Shown here piece after piece: positions 44,688-53,116 of a DNA stretch of 64,000 bases; positions within the stretch are counted from its first letter, which is position 1; every line of letters begins with the position of its first letter. Source of the DNA: CALBPI01 sp045110335. GTDB lineage: Bacteria; Pseudomonadota; Gammaproteobacteria; Steroidobacterales; Woeseiaceae. The translations under genes were made by a program, and so were the position numbers. The stretch spans positions 1 through 64,000 of the forward strand of contig JBGCGB010000018.1 in the NCBI GenBank assembly GCA_045110335.1. The letters run 5' to 3'. A model generated the notes under the pieces. It worked only from the letters and a program-made list of their open reading frames with translations. It did not search any database and was not told the origin of the DNA.

Positions 44688-45993
44688 CTGTGCTTTTCAG
44701 GCGGTAACGATAAGCCAGCATCATGCCGATGCCGCGCGAAGCCATGAAGACTGTGAACGCAAACCACAACCCGTGGTTGCCGTAGGCTTGCGTCAGCCAC
44801 CAGACGGGCGCGAACACGAACAGGGCGCTGGCTAACATGATGTTTCGCATGTCGGTTGACCAGGTCAGCCCAATAAACACGCCATCCATGACAAAGCTGA
44901 AAACGCTGATCAGTGGCGATGCGATCAGCCAGGGTAAATAGGTGATGGCTGTTTGTTGGACGTCCTCGATGTCAGTCAGCAAGCCAATCAGTGCACGCCC
45001 AAACAATAAGAACAAGATGGTAAAGCCGGCGGCGACTAGCAGTGACCAGCGCATGGTTAAAGTTACCGCTTTCTTCAGCGCGTCGATTTGACGTTTGCCC
45101 CATGCGCTTCCGACCAGCGCTTCGGCAGCATGTGCCAAGCCGTCTAACCCGTACGACAACAGGTATTGCAGATTCATCAAGATCGCATTGGCAGCAAGCA
45201 CGGTTTCACCGAAGGTGGCGCCCTGTGCCGTGACAAACACAATGGTGCCGACCAAAGCGAGCGTGCGGATCAGGATGTTGCCATTGACGGCCAAGAAGCG
45301 CTGATAGGAAGCGGCTTTGAAAAGTTGCTCCCGGCGCGCACGTCCAGGCCATAGTCTCAGCGTTTTGATGACATAAGCGAGGCCGACGAACATGCCTAGA
45401 TACTCGCCGCAAACCGTAGCGATTGCGACGCCGTCCGTTTTCATACCAATGCCGACAACCAGCAAAAGATCCAGCACGATATTGACTGCGTTGGTGGTAA
45501 CAACCATCACTAACGGCACGCGCGTTTTTTGCAGTCCAATGAACCAGCCGATCAGCACGAAATTGATCAGTGTTGCGGGTGCGCTCCAGATCCGGATATA
45601 GAAATAGCGCGCGGCTTCCGTCTCCGCGGCAATGCCCCCATCCAGCAGTCGCCATGAAAGTTCACCGATAGGAACTTGCAACAACACCATGGTGCTGGCC
45701 AGACACAGCGCAACGATGATGGCTTGCCAAAGCGTTTCGCGAAGCGCGACCGCATTTTGCTGGCCAAAGGCTTGCGCAGCAATGCCGGTCGTTCCCATAC
45801 GCAGAAAGTTCATGCCAATGAACAGCATGTTAAAAATGGCGCCACCCAAGGCGACACCAGCCAGATAGCTTGGGCCATTAAGATGACCAAGGACTGCTGT
45901 GTCCACCATGCCCAGTAGGGGCACGGAAATGTTAGTCAATATCAATGGCGCAGCGATGCGCCAGATGGCTCGGCTATCCGGGTTCGTGTTCAG
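44659..45993 (-). CDS. MATE family efflux transporter (DinF-like), CTG start
   Basis: This is about 444 residues with 12 helices. RIAAPLILTNISVPLLGMVDTAVLGHL and FLRMGTTGIAAQAFGQQN align with the N-terminus of E. coli DinF. The first available TTG (45945) would remove the RAIWRIAAPL part of helix 1 that the family conserves. The frame is open upstream as far as 46000, and the only reasonable start codon is CTG at 45993. That CTG overlaps the TGA of the upstream acyl-CoA dehydrogenase (CTGA). It lacks a strong ribosome-binding site, which suits coupled translation. The substrate is unknown. Confidence 0.8.
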   Translation of the reverse strand: MNTNPDSRAIWRIAAPLILTNISVPLLGMVDTAVLGHLNGPSYLAGVALGGAIFNMLFIGMNFLRMGTTGIAAQAFGQQNAVALRETLWQAIIVALCLASTMVLLQVPIGELSWRLLDGGIAAETEAARYFYIRIWSAPATLINFVLIGWFIGLQKTRVPLVMVVTTNAVNIVLDLLLVVGIGMKTDGVAIATVCGEYLGMFVGLAYVIKTLRLWPGRARREQLFKAASYQRFLAVNGNILIRTLALVGTIVFVTAQGATFGETVLAANAILMNLQYLLSYGLDGLAHAAEALVGSAWGKRQIDALKKAVTLTMRWSLLVAAGFTILFLLFGRALIGLLTDIEDVQQTAITYLPWLIASPLISVFSFVMDGVFIGLTWSTDMRNIMLASALFVFAPVWWLTQAYGNHGLWFAFTVFMASRGIGMMLAYRYRLKSTATANWLKNA

Positions 45994-47222
45994 AACGCGT
46001 TAACACCGGTGAGCGCTTTGCCCACCACTAATTGGTGTACCGTTTCGGTACCTTCATAAGTGATGACGCTTTCGAGATTCAGCATATGACGGATCGGTGT
46101 GTATTCGGCGCTGATGCCGCTACCACCCAGAATATCGCGCGCGTCGCGTGCAATATCAATCGCGATACGTGCGTTATTCCATTTGGCAATCGACACTTGC
46201 TCCGGTCGCATCTTGCCGCCGTCATTGAGTTGGCCCAAGCGCCAGGACAGCAACTGTGCCATCGTAATTTGGCGAGCCATTTCAGCCATGCGCAGCTGAA
46301 TGCTTTGCGTGTGATTAAGCGGGCGATCAAAGAGGATACGATCTTCGGTGTACTTCATGACTTCATCGAGACACGCTTGCGCCGCGCCAATACAGCCCCA
46401 AGTGATACCGAACCGTGCCTTAGTCAAACAACCCAGTGGCCCGCGCAAACCTTGAACGTTAGGCAAAACTGCGTCTGCCGGTAAACGCACATTGTCGAGA
46501 AACAGGGCGCCGGTCAGTGATGCACGTAACGAGAACTTGTTATGGATTTCCTGCACAGAAAATCCGGGCGTATTGGTCGGTACGATAAAACCACGCATGC
46601 CGCGATCGGTCATTGCCCAAACCACCGCGACATCGGCGATGGGGGAGTTGGTGATCCACATTTTGGAGCCATTGATGACCCAGTCATCGCCGTCTTTCTT
46701 GGCGACTGTTTTCATGTTGCCTGGATCGGATCCGCCGTGCGATTCCGTTAGTCCAAAACAACCGACCGCTTCGCCACTGGCGAGCTTAGGCAGCCATTCG
46801 TCTTTTTGTTCATCGGAACCGTAGGCATGGATCGGATGCATGACCAAACTGGACTGAACCGAAACGAAACTGCGAATACCGCTGTCGCCCCGTTCGAGCT
46901 CTTGGCAAATCAATCCGTATGCCGTGTTGCTCATGCCGGCACAACCATAGCCGTCGATCGTGCTGCCCAGCAGTCCCAGCGCCGCAAATTCGCCAATCAA
47001 CTCACGTGGAAATGTGTGATTGTCAAAATGATCACGAATATCCGGCAGGACTTTGTCATTGACGAATCTCGCCACGGTGTCCTGCACCATCGCTTCTTCA
47101 TCGGACAGCATGTCCCGAATATCGTACATGTCGAGCGGATTGACGGCGTTTGCCGCGGATTTCTTGCCGTCTAAAGGTGTTGCGCTTGCCACTGGTTCAT
47201 CCCCATGAATTCGAACCGGCAT
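45990..47222 (-). CDS. gcdH: Acyl-CoA dehydrogenase, glutaryl-CoA dehydrogenase-like
   Basis: This is a 410-residue flavoprotein. CFGLTESHGGSDPGNMKT and KMWITNSPIADVAVVWA are FAD/substrate segments. RFGITWGCIGAAQACLDEVMKYTEDRILFDRPLNHTQSIQLRMAEM is characteristic of glutaryl-CoA dehydrogenase, and the catalytic glutamate is in VITYEGTETVHQLVVGKALTG. In lysine and tryptophan catabolism, GcdH converts glutaryl-CoA to crotonyl-CoA. The start at 47222 (ATG) is tentative; GTG options at 47258 and inside the variable N-terminus exist. It is coupled to the downstream MATE gene. Confidence 0.88.
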   Translation of the reverse strand: MPVRIHGDEPVASATPLDGKKSAANAVNPLDMYDIRDMLSDEEAMVQDTVARFVNDKVLPDIRDHFDNHTFPRELIGEFAALGLLGSTIDGYGCAGMSNTAYGLICQELERGDSGIRSFVSVQSSLVMHPIHAYGSDEQKDEWLPKLASGEAVGCFGLTESHGGSDPGNMKTVAKKDGDDWVINGSKMWITNSPIADVAVVWAMTDRGMRGFIVPTNTPGFSVQEIHNKFSLRASLTGALFLDNVRLPADAVLPNVQGLRGPLGCLTKARFGITWGCIGAAQACLDEVMKYTEDRILFDRPLNHTQSIQLRMAEMARQITMAQLLSWRLGQLNDGGKMRPEQVSIAKWNNARIAIDIARDARDILGGSGISAEYTPIRHMLNLESVITYEGTETVHQLVVGKALTGVNAF

Positions 47223-47368
47223 AGTACCAGAAGCAACTGCAATACAGGCACTAACCACCCTTGTTTGAGAGGTTGGTTAAGTTTCTGTTCAGGTTGTTCG
47301 CTTAAACTTGAGTCATGATTTGATATCATGCAACTTCTTATTTTTGGGCAAACCAGGAGCATCTTAAG

Positions 47369-48043
47369 ATGAACCTTAAACACATCAAAGTAATCACCGC
47401 GGTAACCGGCTTGGCCGTATTGGGCACAGCCTGCTCAACGCTCGATCCTTACACGCGCGAAGAGAAAACCAGCAAGGCGACCAAAGGTGCGCTGATCGGC
47501 GCAGCTGCAGGGGTTGTAGCGGGTTTGATTTCCGGCGATGACGCCGTCGAACGACGTCAGCGTGCGTTAATTGGCGCAGGCGTCGGCGCACTGGCCGGTG
47601 GCGCCGTTGGTGTCTACATGGACAACCAGGAAGCGGATCTTCGTGCCGAACTCGAAAGCACAGGCGTCAGCGTCACGCGTGTTGGCGACAACATTACGTT
47701 AAACATGCCTGGCAACATTACCTTTGCGAGCGATAGCTCTAATTTGAATCCTGCGTTCTTTGACGTATTGGGCAGCGTCGGCAAAGTACTCAACAAGTAT
47801 GAGAAGACCGTTGTTGAAGTGGCGGGCCACACGGACAGCGATGGGTCGGTTGAATACAACCAGTCATTGTCAGAGCGTCGTGCGGGATCTGTTGCTGCTT
47901 ATCTCAGAAACCAGAGCATCATGAATGAGCGCATCATCACAATTGGTCAGGGTGAGCTTCGTCCGATCGCAGACAATGCTTCCGCGTCAGGTAAGCAGGC
48001 TAACCGTCGTGTTGAGTTAACGCTTGTGCCATTGACTGGCTAA
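47369..48043 (+). CDS. OmpA-family glycine-zipper lipoprotein (YiaD-like)
   Basis: This 224-residue protein has a lipoprotein signal with lipobox LGTAC (C22), a glycine-zipper membrane segment (GALIGAAAGVVAGLI ... ALIGAGVGALAGGAVGV) and a C-terminal OmpA domain that binds peptidoglycan: VEVAGHTDSDGSVEYNQSLSERRAGSVAAYL and GELRPIADNASASGKQANRRVEL. It probably tethers the outer membrane to the cell wall. A Rho-independent terminator follows. Confidence 0.92.
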   Translation: MNLKHIKVITAVTGLAVLGTACSTLDPYTREEKTSKATKGALIGAAAGVVAGLISGDDAVERRQRALIGAGVGALAGGAVGVYMDNQEADLRAELESTGVSVTRVGDNITLNMPGNITFASDSSNLNPAFFDVLGSVGKVLNKYEKTVVEVAGHTDSDGSVEYNQSLSERRAGSVAAYLRNQSIMNERIITIGQGELRPIADNASASGKQANRRVELTLVPLTG

Positions 48044-48076
48044 ATGACAGATTGATAGGGTGTCTTAATGCACTCC

Positions 48077-48107
48077 GGCGGTTGTTTCGGCAACCGCCTT
48101 TTTTTTT
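48077..48107 (+). terminator. Rho-independent terminator after the OmpA-family lipoprotein
   Basis: GGCGGTTG (48077-48084) pairs with CAACCGCC (48091-48098) around a TTTCGG loop, followed by nine T residues (48099-48107). This is a textbook intrinsic terminator on the + strand, ten bases before the DUF3465 start. Confidence 0.93.
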
Positions 48108-48116
48108 GGAAAGCTC

Positions 48117-48533
48117 ATGAAAAAATCAAAACAAGCGAGTTGGGCGGCCGTTATCTCGGCTATTGTCGCGGCTCTTTTTACCGTCTTGTTCGGGAGCAAC
48201 GATTCTGCCGTCGTAACTGATGAAGACTGGAGCCGCTCACAGGACAACGCCTGGGTGGTTTTTGAAGGCACCGTTTACAAACTGCTGCCGGATGACAACA
48301 AGGGGTCGAGACATCAACGTTTCCTGGTGCGGAGTCAGGGCGGACAATCATTGCTGATTGCACACAATATTGATCTGGCAGATTACGCGCCGGTTAGTGA
48401 GGGCAGTGAGGTGTTGATTCGCGGGCAGTTTGAATGGACCGAAAAAGGTGGCGTCGTGCATTGGACGCATCACGACCCGCAAGGTCGGCGTGAAGGCGGC
48501 TACATCACGGTCAACGGGCAGACGATCCGCTAA
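48117..48533 (+). CDS. DUF3465 protein, exported
   Basis: This 138-residue protein has an N-terminal signal or anchor helix (AAVISAIVAALFTVLFG) and a beta-rich OB-like domain with the DUF3465 blocks WVVFEGTVYKLLPDDNKGSRHQRFLVR, LLIAHNIDLADYAPV and GQFEWTEKGGVVHWTHHDPQGRREGGYITV. The HWTHHDP motif is the family's landmark. The function is unknown. It starts just after the terminator, which may also act as its leader. Confidence 0.85.
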   Translation: MKKSKQASWAAVISAIVAALFTVLFGSNDSAVVTDEDWSRSQDNAWVVFEGTVYKLLPDDNKGSRHQRFLVRSQGGQSLLIAHNIDLADYAPVSEGSEVLIRGQFEWTEKGGVVHWTHHDPQGRREGGYITVNGQTIR

Positions 48534-48603
48534 ATTCGGTCTAGCCGAAACGACACAATTTGCGTATCCTCGCGGCCATTGCAATGCATGAGGGAGCCTG
48601 CCC

Positions 48604-49476
48604 ATGGCGACGCTAATTGATGGAAAACAGCAAGCGGCCGATTTACGCGCCAAGGTCGCTACGGATACGGCGGCACTCATCGAAACAACCGGTGTGCAGC
48701 CGGGCTTAGCGGTTGTCATCGTCGGTGATGATCCGGCGAGTCAGGTTTACGTTCGCAACAAGGGTAAGCAAGCAATAGAAGCCGGCTTCCTGTCTTTCAC
48801 GCATACGCTGCCGGCGGAGACGACTCAGGAAACACTGGAGGCGTTAATTGACACGCTCAATGCTGATGCTGCTGTGCATGGCATTCTGGTGCAGTTGCCA
48901 TTGCCGCCACAGATCAACGAGCAAGCGATCATCGACCGTATTGCCGTTCATAAAGATGTTGACGGATTTCATATTGAGAACGTGGGTCGCTTGTCTATTG
49001 GGCTTCCCGGCTTTGTGCCGTGCACACCGCTCGGTTGTCTCAAGATGATTCGTGGCACGGATCGCGACTTGTCCGGTTTGAATGCCGTGATCGTCGGACG
49101 TTCGAATATCGTCGGTAAGCCCATGGCGGCATTGTTACTGGCCGAAAGTTGTACGGTCACGATTGCTCATTCGCGTACCAAAGACTTGCCTGAATTATGC
49201 CGAACAGCCGACATTCTGGTGGCCGCGGTGGGTCGTCCAGGGTTAATTGAAGGTGATTGGATCAAGCCCGGTGCGATCGTGATCGACGTTGGTATTAACC
49301 GGATTAGTGATATCGATGGGCGTAGCCGGCTGACCGGCGATGTCGACTTCGACGCCGCCAAAGCAAGGGCGGATTTCATTACGCCTGTGCCGGGTGGTGT
49401 TGGGCCGATGACAATTGCTTGCTTGATGGCCAACACGCTGCAAGCAGCGCAGCGTGCGGCCGGTAAGCAGATTTAA
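48604..49476 (+). CDS. folD: Methylenetetrahydrofolate dehydrogenase/cyclohydrolase
   Basis: This 290-residue bifunctional enzyme makes 10-formyl-THF. The catalytic lysine lies in YVRNKGKQA, GILVQLPLPPQINE and KDVDGFHIENVG are substrate segments, and VIVGRSNIVGKPMAALLL is the NADP-binding site; PGGVGPMTIACLM closes the protein. GGGAG lies upstream of the ATG. It overlaps the convergent rpoH by 4 nt. Confidence 0.96.
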   Translation: MATLIDGKQQAADLRAKVATDTAALIETTGVQPGLAVVIVGDDPASQVYVRNKGKQAIEAGFLSFTHTLPAETTQETLEALIDTLNADAAVHGILVQLPLPPQINEQAIIDRIAVHKDVDGFHIENVGRLSIGLPGFVPCTPLGCLKMIRGTDRDLSGLNAVIVGRSNIVGKPMAALLLAESCTVTIAHSRTKDLPELCRTADILVAAVGRPGLIEGDWIKPGAIVIDVGINRISDIDGRSRLTGDVDFDAAKARADFITPVPGGVGPMTIACLMANTLQAAQRAAGKQI

Positions 49477-50336
49477 GCAGCGAGTGCGACTTTCAGTTTC
49501 TTGATCGCTGCGTTTTCGATTTGACGAATACGTTCGGCGGACACGTCATAGCGTGCCGCAAGATCATGCAACGTTGATTTGTTTTCAGACAACCAGCGTT
49601 GCTGCAAAATATCGCGGCTACGATCATCCAGATCCTGCAGTGCCACGCCTAAGCGTTCACTGGCATCTTGTTGCCAATCTGCACTCTCCACCAAATCCGC
49701 CGGATCTGCATTTTCCGTTTTGAGAAACGCTGCTGGCGCAAACGTCTTCTCGTCATCATCGGCAGGTCCGAGGTCAAACGTCGCATCGCGAGCCGATAGG
49801 CGTTTTTCCATCTCGGTCACTTCGCGCACCGACACACCCAGGTCTTTAGCGACCGCTTCGGTTTCTGCAGCGGACAACCAGCTGAGGTTTTTCTTCGCTT
49901 TACGCAAGTTAAAGAACAGCTTTCGTTGCGCTTTCGTGGTGGCGACTTTAACGACGCGCCAGTTGCGCAGCACGAACTCGTGAATTTCTGCACGAATCCA
50001 ATGCACCGCGAATGAAACGAGGCGTACGCCCACATCGGGATTGAAGCGTTTGACGGCTTTCATCAAACCGACGTTGCCTTCTTGCACGAGATCGGCGACG
50101 GGTAAGCCATAGCCGCTGTAGCCTTTGGCGATATGCACAACGAAGCGCAGGTGCGCCATGACAAGTTCGCGGGCAGCATCCAGGTTTTCGTTATCCAGAA
50201 AATCGCGTGCCAGTGCTTGCTCGTCTTCCTTGCTAAGCACAGGCACAGCACTAACCGCCTGAATGTAACCGTCCAGGCTGCCGACCGGACCGGTCAACAT
50301 GAGATCGTGGTTTTTCAAAGCAATTGCTGTAGTCAT
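49473..50336 (-). CDS. rpoH: RNA polymerase sigma-32 (heat-shock) factor
   Basis: This is a 287-residue sigma-70-family factor. Region 2 is AHLRFVVHIAKGYSGYGLPVADLVQEGNVGLMKAVKRFNPDVGVRLVSFAVHWIRAEI, and the RpoH box is QRKLFFNLRKAKK. Region 4 ends in LHDLAARYDVSAERIRQIENAAIKKLK. It directs heat-shock gene transcription. It lies downstream of ftsYEX, the standard gammaproteobacterial order. GGAAGAG precedes the ATG. Between ftsX and rpoH lies a perfect CIRCE element, and the leader can fold into a hairpin (50358-50389, TTCGT/ACGAA outer arms), so both repressor and RNA-level control are possible. Confidence 0.96.
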   Translation of the reverse strand: MTTAIALKNHDLMLTGPVGSLDGYIQAVSAVPVLSKEDEQALARDFLDNENLDAARELVMAHLRFVVHIAKGYSGYGLPVADLVQEGNVGLMKAVKRFNPDVGVRLVSFAVHWIRAEIHEFVLRNWRVVKVATTKAQRKLFFNLRKAKKNLSWLSAAETEAVAKDLGVSVREVTEMEKRLSARDATFDLGPADDDEKTFAPAAFLKTENADPADLVESADWQQDASERLGVALQDLDDRSRDILQQRWLSENKSTLHDLAARYDVSAERIRQIENAAIKKLKVALAA

Positions 50337-50405
50337 TATTTCTCTTCCTTTCAGAAATTCGTGTCTGGCTAATAAGACCGGCTCACGAAGACATTCCTTA
50401 CGCCA

Positions 50406-50435
50406 ATTTTAGCACTCTGGGGTTTAGAGTGCTAA
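50406..50435 (-). promoter_or_regulatory. Putative sigma-70 promoter of rpoH overlapping CIRCE
   Basis: On the minus strand, -35-like TTAGCA (complement of 50430-50435) and -10-like TAAAAT (complement of 50406-50411) are 18 nt apart, and both are formed largely by the arms of the CIRCE repeat. HrcA bound there would block the polymerase, the usual arrangement at HrcA-regulated promoters. Confidence 0.5.
50409..50435. promoter_or_regulatory. CIRCE element (HrcA operator) upstream of rpoH
   Basis: TTAGCACTC (50409-50417), a 9-nt spacer, then GAGTGCTAA (50427-50435) match the CIRCE consensus TTAGCACTC-N9-GAGTGCTAA at all 18 arm positions. It is 72 bp upstream of the rpoH start and downstream of ftsX. 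CIRCE is the binding site of the HrcA repressor, normally found before groESL, dnaK or hrcA. HrcA itself is not in the window. Confidence 0.93.
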
Positions 50436-50494
50436 ATGATCGTTAAGTTTCTTGAAAAATTGAGAAATATCGTCAGTTTTGACGAGAAATTAAC

Positions 50495-51406
50495 CTATTT
50501 GGGCATGGATCGCCGCATATGGCGAGCTGTTGCGAACCATGAACCACCGAGACCGAGGGCTACGGCCGTCGCGACCACGATTCCCGACTCCTTGAGGGCC
50601 AGCCCGGAAAGTGCCCATTGGCTGCCATATTGGCCAGCGAGCTCCGAAACGGGGCCGGATAGCAGTGAAAGCCCAACAGCGACGAGAATCAGTGCAAGTA
50701 GCCCGCCGCCAAGGCCATACCAGAATCCTGTATACAAGAACGGTCTTCGAATGAAGCCATCGCTGGCTCCGACCAATTGCATGATCTCAATTTCGGCGCG
50801 CCGGTTTTGGATGTCGAGGCGGATGGTGTTGCCGATGACGACCAATAGGGCCAACCCGAGCAAACCGGCGGTCAGCCATAACGCGCGCCGGGTCAATTTG
50901 ATCATGGATTGGAAGCGTCCTACCCATTCCGTGTCGAGTTGCACGATATCGGCTTCCGGTAAGCCAGCCATTTCCTGTTTCAACAACATACTGGCTTCCA
51001 CACCAAGGTTCGCCAGCGGTCTGATCATCAGCGTGTGTGGCAGCGGATTATCGTCAAGTTGCGCGAGCGCATCGCCAAAGCCCGAGTTCGCTGCGAAAGC
51101 TTCAAGCGCTTCGGATGACGGAATGAAACTGACCGAATCGATATCGGCACGTGATTCCAGCAATGTCGCGAGTTGCCTGGCGTCATCCAACTCGACATCT
51201 TGTTTTAGATAAAGCGAGAAATCGACGGCGCCAGCCCAGCCGCCGGTGACTTGCAGCGCGTTCTTGATCATCAAATGCAGGCTGCTCGGCAGGGCTAATG
51301 TGATTGCAATGACCAAAATGGTTAGAAACGCGGCGACTGGTGCTTCGCGCAATTTGCCTAGTGATGCAATCAGGACCTGCAGGTGGCGTGTGAAATAGTT
51401 GCCCAT
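50495..51406 (-). CDS. ftsX: Cell division protein FtsX
   Basis: This 303-residue membrane protein has four transmembrane helices: one after the cytoplasmic N-terminus (AAFLTILVIAITLALPSSLHL), a periplasmic domain (~60-175), and three more (ALWLTAGLLGLALLVVIGNTI; FWYGLGGGLLALILVAVGLSLL; the last near ALSGLALKESGIVVATAVALGLG). With FtsE it controls peptidoglycan hydrolases at the septum. The NTIRLDIQNRRAEIEIMQLVGASDGFIRRPFLYTG block is typical. It is 5 bp downstream of ftsE. Confidence 0.94.
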   Translation of the reverse strand: MGNYFTRHLQVLIASLGKLREAPVAAFLTILVIAITLALPSSLHLMIKNALQVTGGWAGAVDFSLYLKQDVELDDARQLATLLESRADIDSVSFIPSSEALEAFAANSGFGDALAQLDDNPLPHTLMIRPLANLGVEASMLLKQEMAGLPEADIVQLDTEWVGRFQSMIKLTRRALWLTAGLLGLALLVVIGNTIRLDIQNRRAEIEIMQLVGASDGFIRRPFLYTGFWYGLGGGLLALILVAVGLSLLSGPVSELAGQYGSQWALSGLALKESGIVVATAVALGLGGSWFATARHMRRSMPK

Positions 51407-51411
51407 CGCGA

Positions 51412-52101
51412 TCAGAACAACGTGTCGCTGCGCGTCAGTGATGCACTGTCGTAGGCTAGCTTGCCGTCGGCAAGTTCGATGCGTCTATGCCCCAGTTGCT
51501 CGACCAGGCCGAGGTCATGCGACGCGATCAACAGTGTCACACCGATCTCACGAAAACGCTCAAACAGTTGCATGATGCCGTGTGACAACTCCGGATCCAG
51601 GTTGCCGGTCGGCTCATCGGCAATGACGATCTTTGGCCGACCAACGATGGCGCGGGCGATCCCGACACGTTGTTGCTCTCCCGACGACAAGGTCTCCGGT
51701 CGTTGCTTTTCTTTGCGCAGCAAATCCACTTGATCGAGTGCGGCGCGCACGCGCTTGCCGACTTCGCGATGGCCAAGGCCAGCAATAATCAGAGGCAACG
51801 CGACGTTGTCAAAAACGGTGCGATCAAAAAGTAGTTTGTGATCCTGAAACACCATGCCGAGCTGGCGACGGTAGGCCGGGATGCCGCGCTTCTTAATACC
51901 GCGCGTACCTTTGTTTTCGACTAGCAATTGGCCACGGGTCGGTTGTTCGATCAACCCGATCAGGCGCAGCAATGTACTCTTTCCGGCGCCCGAGTGACCG
52001 GTCACAAACACAAGTTCGCCGCGGTCAATCTGCAGTGACAGATTGCTGATGGCTTCTTGGCCACCGGGATAGCGTTTTGTGACATTGTCGAAACGAATCA
52101 T
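51412..52101 (-). CDS. ftsE: Cell division ATP-binding protein FtsE
   Basis: This 229-residue ABC ATPase has Walker A GHSGAGKST, signature LSSGEQQRVGIARAIV, Walker B KIVIADEPTGNLD and H-loop ASHD. It partners FtsX at the divisome. The family opening MIRFDNVTKRYPGGQEAISNLSL is present. It begins 2 bp after the ftsY stop. Confidence 0.96.
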   Translation of the reverse strand: MIRFDNVTKRYPGGQEAISNLSLQIDRGELVFVTGHSGAGKSTLLRLIGLIEQPTRGQLLVENKGTRGIKKRGIPAYRRQLGMVFQDHKLLFDRTVFDNVALPLIIAGLGHREVGKRVRAALDQVDLLRKEKQRPETLSSGEQQRVGIARAIVGRPKIVIADEPTGNLDPELSHGIMQLFERFREIGVTLLIASHDLGLVEQLGHRRIELADGKLAYDSASLTRSDTLF

Positions 52102-52103
52102 GT

Positions 52104-53030
52104 CTAGTCGCCCAGTAACGCCTCCGCAAAGCCCGCTGCTTCGAACGGCTGCATGTCGTCAATTTGTTCGCCAATGCCGACGAAGCGAACCGGAATGGCC
52201 AGCTGGTCGGCGATCGCAATCAGGATACCGCCCTTTGCGCTGCCATCCAATTTCGTCACGGTGATGCCGGTCAAACCCAGCGTTTTGTTGAATTCCTTGG
52301 CTTGCTGCATCGCGTTTTGGCCCTGACTACCGTCAATGACCAACATGACCTCATGCGGTGCCGTTTCATCGTGCCGTGCAATGACCCGTTTCACTTTGGC
52401 CAATTCGTCCATCAAGCCCTGTTGCGATTGCAGACGGCCCGCGGTGTCGGCGATCAGTACGTCGATGCCGCGCGCTTTGGCCGCGCTCATGGCGTCGAAG
52501 ACAACGGCAGCCGGGTCTGCGCCGCTCGTCTGTGCAATTACCGGGATGTCATTTCGTTCGCCCCAGGTTTGAAGTTGTTCAACAGCTGCTGCACGGAACG
52601 TGTCGGCGGCAGCCATCATGACGCTGTAGCCCGAGGTCTTAAGTTTCTTTGCTAACTTGCCTGCTGTGGTCGTTTTACCGGCGCCGTTGACGCCGACCAT
52701 CAGAATGACCCAAGGACGTCCCGAACCGACGACCAGCGGCTGCTCGCTGGGTTTCAACAAGTCCGTTAACGTGTCGCGTAAACCCGTCTGCAGCGCTTCC
52801 ACATCCTGTTTTTCTTTGCGCGCCAACGATTTGTTGAGTTTTGTCATGACTTTTTCGGTGGTTTCAACACCAACATCAGCTAGCAACAAGCGTGTTTCGA
52901 TCTCCTCGAGAACGGCATCATCGATGCGGCCACCAGGCATCAATTCCGTAATGTCGCGCGTGAGCCATGAGTCGCCTTTGTTGAGGCGGGCTCGCATGCG
53001 CTTGAAGAAACCGGGTTTGGCGTCGGTCAT
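52104..53030 (-). CDS. ftsY: Signal recognition particle receptor FtsY
   Basis: This is a 308-residue GTPase consisting of the N and G domains, with only a short N-terminal segment (FFKRMRARLNKGDSWLTRD); the long acidic A-domain of E. coli FtsY is absent. G motifs are GVNGAGKTTTAGKLA, DTAGR and TKLDGSAKGG. It docks SRP-ribosome complexes at the membrane. It is the first gene of ftsY-ftsE-ftsX(-rpoH) and divergent from rsmD. Confidence 0.95.
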   Translation of the reverse strand: MTDAKPGFFKRMRARLNKGDSWLTRDITELMPGGRIDDAVLEEIETRLLLADVGVETTEKVMTKLNKSLARKEKQDVEALQTGLRDTLTDLLKPSEQPLVVGSGRPWVILMVGVNGAGKTTTAGKLAKKLKTSGYSVMMAAADTFRAAAVEQLQTWGERNDIPVIAQTSGADPAAVVFDAMSAAKARGIDVLIADTAGRLQSQQGLMDELAKVKRVIARHDETAPHEVMLVIDGSQGQNAMQQAKEFNKTLGLTGITVTKLDGSAKGGILIAIADQLAIPVRFVGIGEQIDDMQPFEAAGFAEALLGD

Positions 53031-53116
53031 GGTTGGGGCTTCCGGGCAAAAAGATTAGGCGCGCCATGCTACCAGTGTGCTGTCATTTCGAGAAGAACCA
53101 GCGGTACACTGCGCGC

